From: JAYZBC01 sp036339375
GTDB lineage: Bacteria > Pseudomonadota > Alphaproteobacteria > MPNO01 > UBA2964
Assembly (NCBI GenBank): GCA_036339375.1
Contig: JAYZBC010000045.1
Span: forward strand, 62,001-126,000
Direction of reading: 5' to 3'
DNA: 64,000 bases
The first letter of the stretch is position 1. Every line of letters starts with the position of its first letter. The notes beneath the pieces were generated by a model. It was not told the origin of the DNA, did no database searches, and saw nothing but the letters and a program-made list of their open reading frames with translations. The translations under genes were made by a program, and so were the position numbers. Shown here one piece after another: positions 8,310 through 16,243 of this stretch.

Positions 8310-10115
8310 TTACCTACGCCCAAAAAGGCGCTCTATGTCAGTTAAATCTAGTTCAACGTAAGTTGGACGGCCATGATTACATTGACCGGAATGAGGTGTT
8401 GTTTCCATTTGCCTTAAAAGTGAATCCATTTCCTCTTGGGATAAACGACGACCAGCGCGAACACTGCCATGACACGCCATCGTACCGCACACAGACTCCA
8501 ATCTATCCTTCAAAGTCTGCCCTTCCCCTACTTCGATAATTTCGTCAAGAAGATCTCTTACTAAAGCATTAATATCTATCTTTCCAAGCATTGCGGGAAC
8601 TTCGCGAACGATTACAGCCCCAGACCCAAAGGCTTCAATCACTAAACCCAATTCAGACAATTGTTCAGCTCTTTCTATAATTTTCTGGCACTCAACGTCT
8701 TCCAACTCCACAACTTCTGGTAGAAGTAGTCCTTGCTTCACTACAGTGCCTTCTTTTAAATCTTTTTTCATTTTTTCATAAACTAACCGTTCATGGGCGG
8801 CATGTTGATCCACTATAACGATACCATTAATTGTCTGTGCCAAAATGTAGGTTTCATGAAGTTGCGCCCTTGCGGCGCCCAAAGGATAAGAATTTTCTTC
8901 CTCATTAATGTTCTTTGGAGAATTTATTTCTACGTTTTCTATATTAGCAGCTGAGGGTGAATCTATGCCTTCCAAAGGTTCATTATTTTCCGACAATTTT
9001 GAAGCAGAAAAATTTCCCCCAGTTACTTTTGAAAAATTCCCTTTTAGGTTGTAAGGCACAGTACTTTCTTTAAATGCCGCCAAGGTCTGTGATGCAACTG
9101 TCGTTGACGTGCGGTGCCCCGCTTCCAAAAATGCATGTTTAATTGCCCCAACAACCAGACCTCGAACCAAACCAGAGTCACGAAATCTAACTTCAGACTT
9201 CATAGGGTGGACATTTACATCGACATTTCGGGCAGGAACCTCCAAAAACAAAGCTACCAAAGGGTGACGGTGACGCGCTAAAAGGTCTTTGTAGGCACCA
9301 CGCAATGCCCCCGCTAAAAGCGGATCCCGCATAGGCCGGTTATTTACGAAAAAAAATTGGGACCGTGAATTAGATTTATTTAAAGTTGGTAAACCAGCGT
9401 ATCCTGTAAGGCGAACGTCCTCTCGTTGGGCATCTATCTTAACTGCATTTTCAGTAAAATCTTTACCCATGATATCCGAAAGGCGTGCAATCTGGGCATC
9501 AAAAAAATTTAATTGATCAGCAACAACCCTAAAACGCGTTTTTAGATCGTTATTTAAGGTAAATCCAATCATTGGATTCGCCATTGCCAAACGCTTTACA
9601 ACATCTAAAACGTGATTCACTTCTGAACGCTCACTTTTGAGAAATTTCAGACGTGCGGGAGTAGCGAAAAAAAGGTCTTGTACTTCTACTTTGGTGCCCT
9701 CAATTAAGGAGGAGGGCTTTGGTGAATTTACTTTTCCACCTTCTACCTTTAAAGACCAAGAATCTGACAAAGTGTTTTTTCGGCTAGATATTGTAAGACG
9801 TGACACTGCCCCTATAGAAGCAAGCGCCTCTCCCCGAAAACCCAAATACTTTATATTCAGTAAATCGTCCGAGGGCAGTTTTGAGGTTGCATGGCGTTCG
9901 ACAGAAAGGACTAAGTCTTCTTTGGTCATCCCACAACCATCATCAGTAACAACGACAGAATTGAGCCCAGCAGTTTTTAATGAGACCTCAATTCTTTTGG
10001 CACCAGAGTCGATTGCATTTTCTACCAATTCCTTCACTGCCGAAGCTGGACGTTCAACCACTTCCCCAGCTGCAATTCGATTCACTGTAGTTTCTGGCAA
10101 TATCCGAACAACCAT
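8310..10115 (-). CDS. mutL: DNA mismatch repair protein MutL
   Basis: A 601-residue MutL homodimer subunit that couples MutS recognition to strand incision. The N-terminal GHKL ATPase motifs are complete: ENAIDSGA, DDGCGM, ATSKL and GFRGEALASIG. The C-terminal dimerisation domain has DQHAAHERLVYE, which fits the DQHA-x2-E-x4-E endonuclease motif, plus ACHGSVRAG and CNHGRPTYVEL. The protein is therefore predicted to be a nicking MutL, as in bacteria without MutH. Its ATG overlaps the stop of pgi by one base, so the two are translationally coupled. Confidence 0.96.
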   Translation of the reverse strand: MVVRILPETTVNRIAAGEVVERPASAVKELVENAIDSGAKRIEVSLKTAGLNSVVVTDDGCGMTKEDLVLSVERHATSKLPSDDLLNIKYLGFRGEALASIGAVSRLTISSRKNTLSDSWSLKVEGGKVNSPKPSSLIEGTKVEVQDLFFATPARLKFLKSERSEVNHVLDVVKRLAMANPMIGFTLNNDLKTRFRVVADQLNFFDAQIARLSDIMGKDFTENAVKIDAQREDVRLTGYAGLPTLNKSNSRSQFFFVNNRPMRDPLLAGALRGAYKDLLARHRHPLVALFLEVPARNVDVNVHPMKSEVRFRDSGLVRGLVVGAIKHAFLEAGHRTSTTVASQTLAAFKESTVPYNLKGNFSKVTGGNFSASKLSENNEPLEGIDSPSAANIENVEINSPKNINEEENSYPLGAARAQLHETYILAQTINGIVIVDQHAAHERLVYEKMKKDLKEGTVVKQGLLLPEVVELEDVECQKIIERAEQLSELGLVIEAFGSGAVIVREVPAMLGKIDINALVRDLLDEIIEVGEGQTLKDRLESVCGTMACHGSVRAGRRLSQEEMDSLLRQMETTPHSGQCNHGRPTYVELDLTDIERLFGRR

Positions 10116-11416
10116 CAGCCGCCCTCACCCTTTAAGAATTTTCGCGCTAAAATTTTTCCCTCTTCAACAGCTGGTTGGTCAAAGGGATTAACTTCAAAAA
10201 GGTGAGCTGCAATTATTGTCTCAAGCATAAAATGCATCATCAAACCCCCTAAAGAATGTTCATCTAAGGTGGATAGCCTAAAAATTCGGGTCGGCCTATT
10301 ATTTTTAATAAGAGTTTTGGCCGTTGCATTTTGTTCTGCTTCCATTAAATCTCCAACCGTTTTGTCAGCTAAATAAATAAGTGCTTTTTCTTCGCCCCAA
10401 GAGGATTCTACCTTAGGTCCTTTTTCTGCACAGGCTAACATGATCAAAGTGAACATTTTGTCTCTTGGGCCATCCAAATAAAGCTGAAGCTGGCTATGCT
10501 GATCCACAGCACCTAAAGCATTTACGGGAGTTGTTCCTTTTCCCTTTTTTCCAAGACTTTCTGCCCACAACTGACGAAACCAAAGTCCAAAACTTTGAAG
10601 CCTGTCGGCATAAGACATTAGCACAGTCGTTTTCACTTGGTTTTCTGTAACCAAACCAAATGAAATTGCCGCTCCAATTGCGGGTTCTACAAATTCAGGA
10701 GATTCAGCATCTATAATTGGTATTAATACTTCAGCTGCACCTTTACGAATGGCCTCAGGATTTAATCCAGCAATCATTGCAGGTAACAACCCAACAAGAG
10801 AAAACACACTATACCGACCCCCAACTTTAGGATGGTGATCAAGAACCAATATACCAAGTGCTTCAGCACACTGTCTCATTGTAGATTTTCCAGGTTGAAC
10901 TATAACTGTAAAATACTCATGCGCCTTATCTCCAAATTTTTCTTTAACCGCTTGAAAACAAACCAGAAATTGGACCATTGTTTCTGCAGTTTCTCCGGAT
11001 TTAGAAATAACTAAGAATCCTGTGCGCTGTGTAATCAAAATGTTAAGCAAATTGTCCAAACTATGGGCGTCAATATTGTCAAAAAAATGTAGTTTCGGCT
11101 TTTTCCTATGTCCGTTAATTTGGGAGTCTGCAATAGAAACCAACGTTCGTCCTCCAAGACTTGATCCGCCGGTGCCGAGTATAACTACATCATCAAAATT
11201 TTCTTGATAGGAGGACACAACGTCCCAAAGATGTTCGATATCATCATTTGCTTCAGAATAAAAAAGAAACGGTAAACTATCATCTGCTTGACCTGACCTA
11301 AGGAAATCAATAGCAGACTTAGTTTTCGCAAGTATGATTTCATACCTAGTCCGGTCAAGGCCATGCGTACCAATTGCTTCAGAAAAACAAGTAGAACTTA
11401 GTTGAACATAGGCCAT
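10115..11416 (-). CDS. pgi: glucose-6-phosphate isomerase, short form
   Basis: Interconverts glucose-6-phosphate and fructose-6-phosphate. Family landmarks are LGTGGSSLGGRTL (phosphate-binding SIS-type loop), VISKSGETAET, and GTTPVNALGAVDQHSQLQLY. At 433 residues it is much shorter than the roughly 550-residue enterobacterial enzyme and matches the compact form seen in Bacillus and many alphaproteobacteria. It is transcribed ahead of mutL with a one-base overlap. The upstream 160 bases are shared with the divergent TSUP transporter. Confidence 0.93.
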   Translation of the reverse strand: MAYVQLSSTCFSEAIGTHGLDRTRYEIILAKTKSAIDFLRSGQADDSLPFLFYSEANDDIEHLWDVVSSYQENFDDVVILGTGGSSLGGRTLVSIADSQINGHRKKPKLHFFDNIDAHSLDNLLNILITQRTGFLVISKSGETAETMVQFLVCFQAVKEKFGDKAHEYFTVIVQPGKSTMRQCAEALGILVLDHHPKVGGRYSVFSLVGLLPAMIAGLNPEAIRKGAAEVLIPIIDAESPEFVEPAIGAAISFGLVTENQVKTTVLMSYADRLQSFGLWFRQLWAESLGKKGKGTTPVNALGAVDQHSQLQLYLDGPRDKMFTLIMLACAEKGPKVESSWGEEKALIYLADKTVGDLMEAEQNATAKTLIKNNRPTRIFRLSTLDEHSLGGLMMHFMLETIIAAHLFEVNPFDQPAVEEGKILARKFLKGEGG

Positions 11417-11575
11417 TGGGACACCTTTTAAAGAGGAATGTAAACTAGCTGTCCGAATCAGGTAAAGTCATTCAGTGGATAAATTGAATAGTCAGTCAAA
11501 ATTGTTTACGAAAACAAATTCTAGGAGGTTTCGACCATTTTCTTTAAGGTGTAAAACTCAAAGACTAAATCACGA

Positions 11576-12328
11576 TTGGGGTATAGTTTGGACCAATTAA
11601 TTCTTATAGCTGTATCAGTTTCATTTTTTTGCGGTGGTATTGTTAAAGGTGTTGTAGGGATGGGCTTACCACTTACAGCTTTGGCCTTAATGACCACGGT
11701 TTTAGATCTTCGAACGGCAGTATCTCTTTTGGTAATTCCAATAATTCTTACTAATATCCTACAAGCTGTCCGGGGTGGGATGTTTCTGGATTTACTGCGG
11801 AAGTTTTGGCTTATGTTGTTACTAGCGGGAGCAGGAGTTTTCGTGGGTGTTTACTGCCTCTACCGTTTTGATCCGAGTTATTTTCTTATTACACTTGGAA
11901 TTATAGTCTGTGCTTACTCTCTCAATAATTTATATTCTGTCCGCCTTTCCATATCAGAGCGATCCATGCCGATTTTGTCCCCAATTGTAGGTGCTTTATC
12001 TGGCCTAGCTGCGGGGATGACAGGTACAATTGGTGTTCCAATTGCCATTTATTTTCAAGCCATAGGGTTCAAAAAGGATATTTTTGTTCAAGCGGTCGGA
12101 ATTCAATTTTTATTTACCGGGTCAATTCTCACTTTAGCCTTATTGCATCAAGGAGTGTTCACATTAGAGAATAGCATTATTTCTACAATAGCCGTAATAC
12201 CGTCCCTGATTGGCATGTTTGCTGGAAAAGTTTTACGCGACAAGGTTTCTGAAGAAAAATTCCGCACCTGGTTATACTTTGTATTGTTATTTGTTGGTTT
12301 CAACCTAATTAGAAAGGGAATTTTCTAA
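11576..12328 (+). CDS. TSUP (TauE/SafE) family membrane transporter
   Basis: A 250-residue polytopic membrane protein of the TSUP/sulfite exporter family, usually an organic-anion or sulfonate/sulfite exporter. The repeated half-signature appears twice: FFCGGIVKGVVGMGLPL near the N terminus and GALSGLAAGMTGTIGVPIA near residue 140. About eight hydrophobic segments are visible. The start is uncertain: TTG at 11576 gives MGYSL, and TTG at 11588 is also possible; neither has a clear ribosome site. It ends overlapping the stop of the convergent M16 gene by four bases. Substrate unknown. Confidence 0.82.
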   Translation: MGYSLDQLILIAVSVSFFCGGIVKGVVGMGLPLTALALMTTVLDLRTAVSLLVIPIILTNILQAVRGGMFLDLLRKFWLMLLLAGAGVFVGVYCLYRFDPSYFLITLGIIVCAYSLNNLYSVRLSISERSMPILSPIVGALSGLAAGMTGTIGVPIAIYFQAIGFKKDIFVQAVGIQFLFTGSILTLALLHQGVFTLENSIISTIAVIPSLIGMFAGKVLRDKVSEEKFRTWLYFVLLFVGFNLIRKGIF

Positions 12329-13668
12329 AAGCTGGGTTGAACTCCCTTTGGTTCACCAACAATTGTAATTGTTAATACATCAGGGCGTAAAAAACGTTTA
12401 GCAACGCGTTTTACATCAGAAACAGTCACCCTGTTAATTAAATTCTTTCTTACTTTCAAATATTCAATCCCCAAATCATTTAACTGAACATTAAGGAGGA
12501 TACGTGAGATACGTTTTGTAGAATCAAAATTCAACGGGAAAGAGCCATTAATATATTTTTTTGCCACTTCAAGCTCCTTTTTTGAAACTCCGTTTTTTGC
12601 CATGCGACGCCATTCTTTTCGAATAATGTTGAGAGTTTCCGCAACCCGTGCATTCTTTGTAGAAACCTGGCCTATATAGAGTTCGGAATGGTCATAGGTG
12701 TTGAAATAACTGTAAACGGAATAAGCAAGACCTTTTTTTTCTCTAACCTCTTCCATCAACCGTGAAGAAAGACCCCCACCAGCCAAAATTTCATTCATAA
12801 CAAAACCAGCATACCAGTCTGGATCCTTTCTTTTAATCCCCGGAACACCAAACATTACCAAACTTTGAGGAATTTCCTTTTTTATAACAATGATTTTTCC
12901 AGCACCAGATGGCAAAACATCTGGCAAAATTTGGCGCAGTGCAAATACGGGCAATTCCCCAAAGATTTGGTCTAATTTCACAGCTAATTCTTTCGCTGTT
13001 ATATCCCCTACAACAGACACCATTAGTGAATTTTTTAAGAAATGTTTGGCAATAAAATTTCTAAGATCTTGGGGTGTAATTGAATTTACAGAAACAATAG
13101 AGCCGTCTTTTTGGCGACCATAGGGATGTGCAGGAAATACGGTTTTATACCACGTCCGAATAAGTATAGTGTTCGGATCTTTTGCTTTCCTATTCAACAA
13201 TCTCATAGTTTCTGCTCTAATTCTTTCAATTTCTTCTGGGTCAAATCTAGGTTTTGTTAAAGCGTTTGATAATAATCTAAACGCCTTACTTTTATTTTTG
13301 GAAAGAGTTTGGAATAAACCGCTAAAATTATCTGTGGAAGCAAAAAATTGTAGCCGTGCAGCAAGTTTTTCAAGTTGAAGTTGAAATTTTTGAGAGTTAA
13401 GATTTCCTGCTCCTTCATCTAACAGCGCAGCAACCATGCGTGCCAAACCTTCTTTTCGAGGAGGGTCGTAGGCGGTACCCGCCATCTTGAAAGCGAATCG
13501 TAAAGTTATTAGAGGGATTGTTTTATCTTGTACCAACCATGCGACTATACCTGCAGGACTTTCGACGCGCTGAATATTTATTCCATGGACTGGTTGAATT
13601 AGAAAAACGAAAAAGAAATACAAAGGTATGAGGGGTAAAAATGTATAACGAATTATTGTTGGTATCAT
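12325..13668 (-). CDS. M16 peptidase-like protein without zinc site
   Basis: A 447-residue M16 (insulinase/processing-peptidase) homologue, with an N-terminal signal segment (residues about 7-29) predicting periplasmic location. Where active M16 proteins have HxxEH, this one reads EGLARMVAALLDEGA, so it cannot bind zinc there. GGGLSSRLMEEVREKKGLAYSV is the conserved second-half motif and is intact. It overlaps the upstream zinc-containing M16 gene by ATGA. By analogy with heterodimeric M16 proteases, it is the non-catalytic partner that helps hold substrate. This arrangement is standard in alphaproteobacteria. Confidence 0.9.
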   Translation of the reverse strand: MIPTIIRYTFLPLIPLYFFFVFLIQPVHGINIQRVESPAGIVAWLVQDKTIPLITLRFAFKMAGTAYDPPRKEGLARMVAALLDEGAGNLNSQKFQLQLEKLAARLQFFASTDNFSGLFQTLSKNKSKAFRLLSNALTKPRFDPEEIERIRAETMRLLNRKAKDPNTILIRTWYKTVFPAHPYGRQKDGSIVSVNSITPQDLRNFIAKHFLKNSLMVSVVGDITAKELAVKLDQIFGELPVFALRQILPDVLPSGAGKIIVIKKEIPQSLVMFGVPGIKRKDPDWYAGFVMNEILAGGGLSSRLMEEVREKKGLAYSVYSYFNTYDHSELYIGQVSTKNARVAETLNIIRKEWRRMAKNGVSKKELEVAKKYINGSFPLNFDSTKRISRILLNVQLNDLGIEYLKVRKNLINRVTVSDVKRVAKRFLRPDVLTITIVGEPKGVQPSF

Positions 13669-15104
13669 TTTTTATTCCAAACTTTTTTTGGCCGGGAGAT
13701 GGCTGTAACAGAACGTTCTTCCCGAAAAATAACACGCGCCGCTTTATTTACATGATCAACAGTTATTGCTTGGATTTTATTTGGCCAATTTTCAACATCG
13801 GAAATCGTTCGCCCAGTAGACAAAGCCATACCAATAATGTTGGGAATGGAGCTAAGAGAATCTTTAGCATAGGTAATACTGGAAATTAATGAATTTTTGG
13901 CGCGTTTAACCTCTTCTTCGGTAACGCCATTTCTGATTAATTCGTAAATTTCACTTTTTACAGCATTTTCTAATGTAGAAAGTGAAATTCCAAGTTTTGG
14001 TGTCCCTGATATTCCAAAAGTCCCAATATCCAAACTATCGGGGCCGTACCAAGCGTCCAAAGATAATGCTATTTTCTTATCCAAAACGAGAGACTGGTGC
14101 AATCGGGAAGTCCTCCCCCCGCCCAAAATTTCTACCAAAACCTCTGAAGCGTAGGCGATCTTTTCATTTGGCGCTCTATAATTTGGAGCCAAAAACATTT
14201 GAAAAAAACTAGGGTGTGCAAACTGATTGCTGGCCATCTGAATTCTTCGAGCAGCAAGGTGAGGTGGTTCCTTGATCCGGTTGCGCACAACTTCTTGACC
14301 TCTTGGTATTACACCAAAATATTTGCGAACCAAAAAACGGACTTTTTTTTCCTCAATATCCCCTGCAATAATTAAAATTGCGTTATTGGGATTATAAAAC
14401 TTATAATAAAACTGGAGTGCGTCATTTTTTGTCAACTCTTCAATTTCGTGCTTCCAACCAATTACGGGATTTTTATAAGGGTGATTTAAAAATAAAGCAG
14501 CACGCGCCGCTTCATAGAGTAGAGAGGTTGGATTATTTTCTATCCTTGATCGTCGTTCCTCCATAACCACGGACTTTTCTATTGAAACCATTTTATCGGT
14601 AAAGGTAAGATTTTTCATACGATCTGCTTCAAGTTTCATGACAATTGCCAGTTTTTCCCGAGCAATTTTTTGAACGTATGCTGTATAATCTTGGGATGTA
14701 AAAGCGTTATTCGTGCCACCATTTCTCGTTATAATTTTCGAAAATTCTCCCGGTGGAACTAACTTGCTCCCTTTAAACATGAGATGCTCAAGAAAATGGG
14801 CAATTCCCGATTTGCCTTGTGGTTCATCGGCAGCTCCGACTTTGTACCAAAGGGAATGGATAACGAGGGGTGCGCGTTGGTTTTGAACTAAAATTACCTG
14901 CATTCCGTTCGGCAAATAAAAACTTTTTGGTCCAAAAACGCGGGCTATTGGGAATGATGGAGTGATTAGTAAAAAAAATAATAAAATAAAAATAGATAAG
15001 ATTAATTTTCGAAAATTTTCTTTCGTCAAACTCCATTTTAATTCGGAGACCACTTTCGAATTCTCCAATATACAAACCTTTAACTTAGAATTTTTTATTC
15101 CCAT
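13665..15104 (-). CDS. M16 zinc metalloprotease, catalytic subunit
   Basis: A 479-residue M16 protease with the zinc motif HFLEH in GIAHFLEHLMFKGS, followed about 75 residues later by the second glutamate region (EERRSRIENNP). A hydrophobic segment at residues about 33-52 is a signal anchor or signal peptide preceded by an unusually long, basic N-terminal stretch; a shorter start is possible, but no better ribosome site is seen. It is coupled by ATGA to the inactive M16 partner downstream. Likely function is periplasmic peptide degradation as a heterodimer. Confidence 0.92.
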   Translation of the reverse strand: MGIKNSKLKVCILENSKVVSELKWSLTKENFRKLILSIFILLFFLLITPSFPIARVFGPKSFYLPNGMQVILVQNQRAPLVIHSLWYKVGAADEPQGKSGIAHFLEHLMFKGSKLVPPGEFSKIITRNGGTNNAFTSQDYTAYVQKIAREKLAIVMKLEADRMKNLTFTDKMVSIEKSVVMEERRSRIENNPTSLLYEAARAALFLNHPYKNPVIGWKHEIEELTKNDALQFYYKFYNPNNAILIIAGDIEEKKVRFLVRKYFGVIPRGQEVVRNRIKEPPHLAARRIQMASNQFAHPSFFQMFLAPNYRAPNEKIAYASEVLVEILGGGRTSRLHQSLVLDKKIALSLDAWYGPDSLDIGTFGISGTPKLGISLSTLENAVKSEIYELIRNGVTEEEVKRAKNSLISSITYAKDSLSSIPNIIGMALSTGRTISDVENWPNKIQAITVDHVNKAARVIFREERSVTAISRPKKVWNKK

Positions 15105-15119
15105 TCAGGAAAAGATCTC

Positions 15120-15719
15120 TCAATTAAAGATTTTTTTTGGAAAAAGCTCTTCAAAAAAACCTTTTTCTTTGCGAACAATCACAGGAACTTCTTTAGTTTT
15201 AATTTTTTCTCCTAACGCCAAGGCTTCTTTTAACCTTTTTGATTCATTAATAGGGTCTACGAGTTTTCCGGGCTTTGGTGGTGTCTTCCAAAAAATAATT
15301 TTTTTAAGAAGCTTTTTGTCAGCTTCAACAAGCCCACTGTTTTCCTTATTTAATAACTGCCTGATTTTAGAATCAGAATTTTCCGCGCCGGCATTGATTA
15401 ACAATGATGCTTCACCACGAGAAATTTTTGTGGCCTTAATCACTTTTTTTAATTTGTCACTTTTTCGAAACAGGGTTACCCGAGCCCTCTGAATTGGTAA
15501 AACCTCCTGAGGCCTTTTGACACCAGGTTTAGGAGGACGCAAACCATAGTCTGGTGGTAGAACAAGAGGTGCTCGTGTAACCACTGAAAATTCATCTGGA
15601 GGTTGTTTTGTTAATCCAACTGCTTCCTTTGTCTTTTCACACCCCCCAAGCACCAAAACAGAGAAAATAATATTTAGTAAGATGAAAGGAACAGATTTTT
15701 TCATTGACTGATTTTTCAT
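15120..15719 (-). CDS. DUF3035 lipoprotein
   Basis: A 199-residue predicted lipoprotein. The N terminus is basic then hydrophobic and ends in the lipobox LVLGGC, giving lipidation at about Cys27. The conserved DUF3035 stretch follows, with PDEFSVVTRAPLVLPPDYGL. Function is unknown. The neighbours lspA (signal peptidase II, which would process this very protein) and the M16 pair are its usual companions in alphaproteobacteria, so this is conserved gene order rather than transfer. Confidence 0.88.
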   Translation of the reverse strand: MKNQSMKKSVPFILLNIIFSVLVLGGCEKTKEAVGLTKQPPDEFSVVTRAPLVLPPDYGLRPPKPGVKRPQEVLPIQRARVTLFRKSDKLKKVIKATKISRGEASLLINAGAENSDSKIRQLLNKENSGLVEADKKLLKKIIFWKTPPKPGKLVDPINESKRLKEALALGEKIKTKEVPVIVRKEKGFFEELFPKKIFN

Positions 15720-15729
15720 CTTCTTTCAC

Positions 15730-16215
15730 CTATTTACAGCTTAAACGTTTGGGTTTTAAGGAATCAAAAATTAGCAGCGCTACACCAATAGTTATTCCAG
15801 AATCCGCAATATTAAAAGCTGGCCAGTGCAAATGGCCGATATGTATATCTAAAAAATCCAAAACAGACCCAAACCGAATTCTGTCAATAGAATTGCCAAC
15901 CGCGCCACCGATAATCAGACCAAGGGCAACAATGCAAACATTGCTTTCACTTTGCATTAACCAGATTAATAATATAATACAAATTATTGCGGCAAATAAA
16001 ATTAAAGCAAACCTCACCCAATCCGGCCCATCACTAAAAATACCAAAACTAGCGCCTGAATTCCAAACAATAACTAAATTGAAAAAGTCAGTTAAAGCTA
16101 CCGCTGTAGATGAAATTAGCGCGATATTTAAAACCCACCATTTTGTTACCTGATCCAGAAAAATAACCAAAAAAACAATTAAGATACCAACTTTTCGGTA
16201 ATTTTTGGTTATCAT
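15730..16215 (-). CDS. lspA: lipoprotein signal peptidase (signal peptidase II)
   Basis: Inner-membrane aspartyl protease that cleaves prolipoproteins before the lipidated cysteine. Four hydrophobic segments are visible in 161 residues. The two catalytic aspartates lie in GNSIDRIRFGSVLDF and FNIADSGITIGV. An early FLDQVTKWW segment is also typical of the family. It lies downstream of ileS, about 28 bases after its stop, and ahead of a lipoprotein gene. Confidence 0.95.
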   Translation of the reverse strand: MITKNYRKVGILIVFLVIFLDQVTKWWVLNIALISSTAVALTDFFNLVIVWNSGASFGIFSDGPDWVRFALILFAAIICIILLIWLMQSESNVCIVALGLIIGGAVGNSIDRIRFGSVLDFLDIHIGHLHWPAFNIADSGITIGVALLIFDSLKPKRLSCK

Positions 16216-16243
16216 TAAAAAACCCCCGGCAACATAATTTTAT

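Noticed and set aside
9637..10191. 184-codon open frame on the plus strand over mutL
   Set aside because: It is antisense to the mutL ATPase region, which has full motifs on the other strand. No ribosome site or family similarity is seen.
11496..11514. TTGTTT...AAACAA inverted repeat between pgi and the TSUP gene
   Set aside because: Only six AT-rich pairs; expected often by chance in this DNA.
14962..15492. 176-codon plus-strand frame over the M16 gene and DUF3035 lipoprotein
   Set aside because: Shadow of two well-supported minus-strand genes; composition is low in complexity (Ser, Phe, Lys runs).
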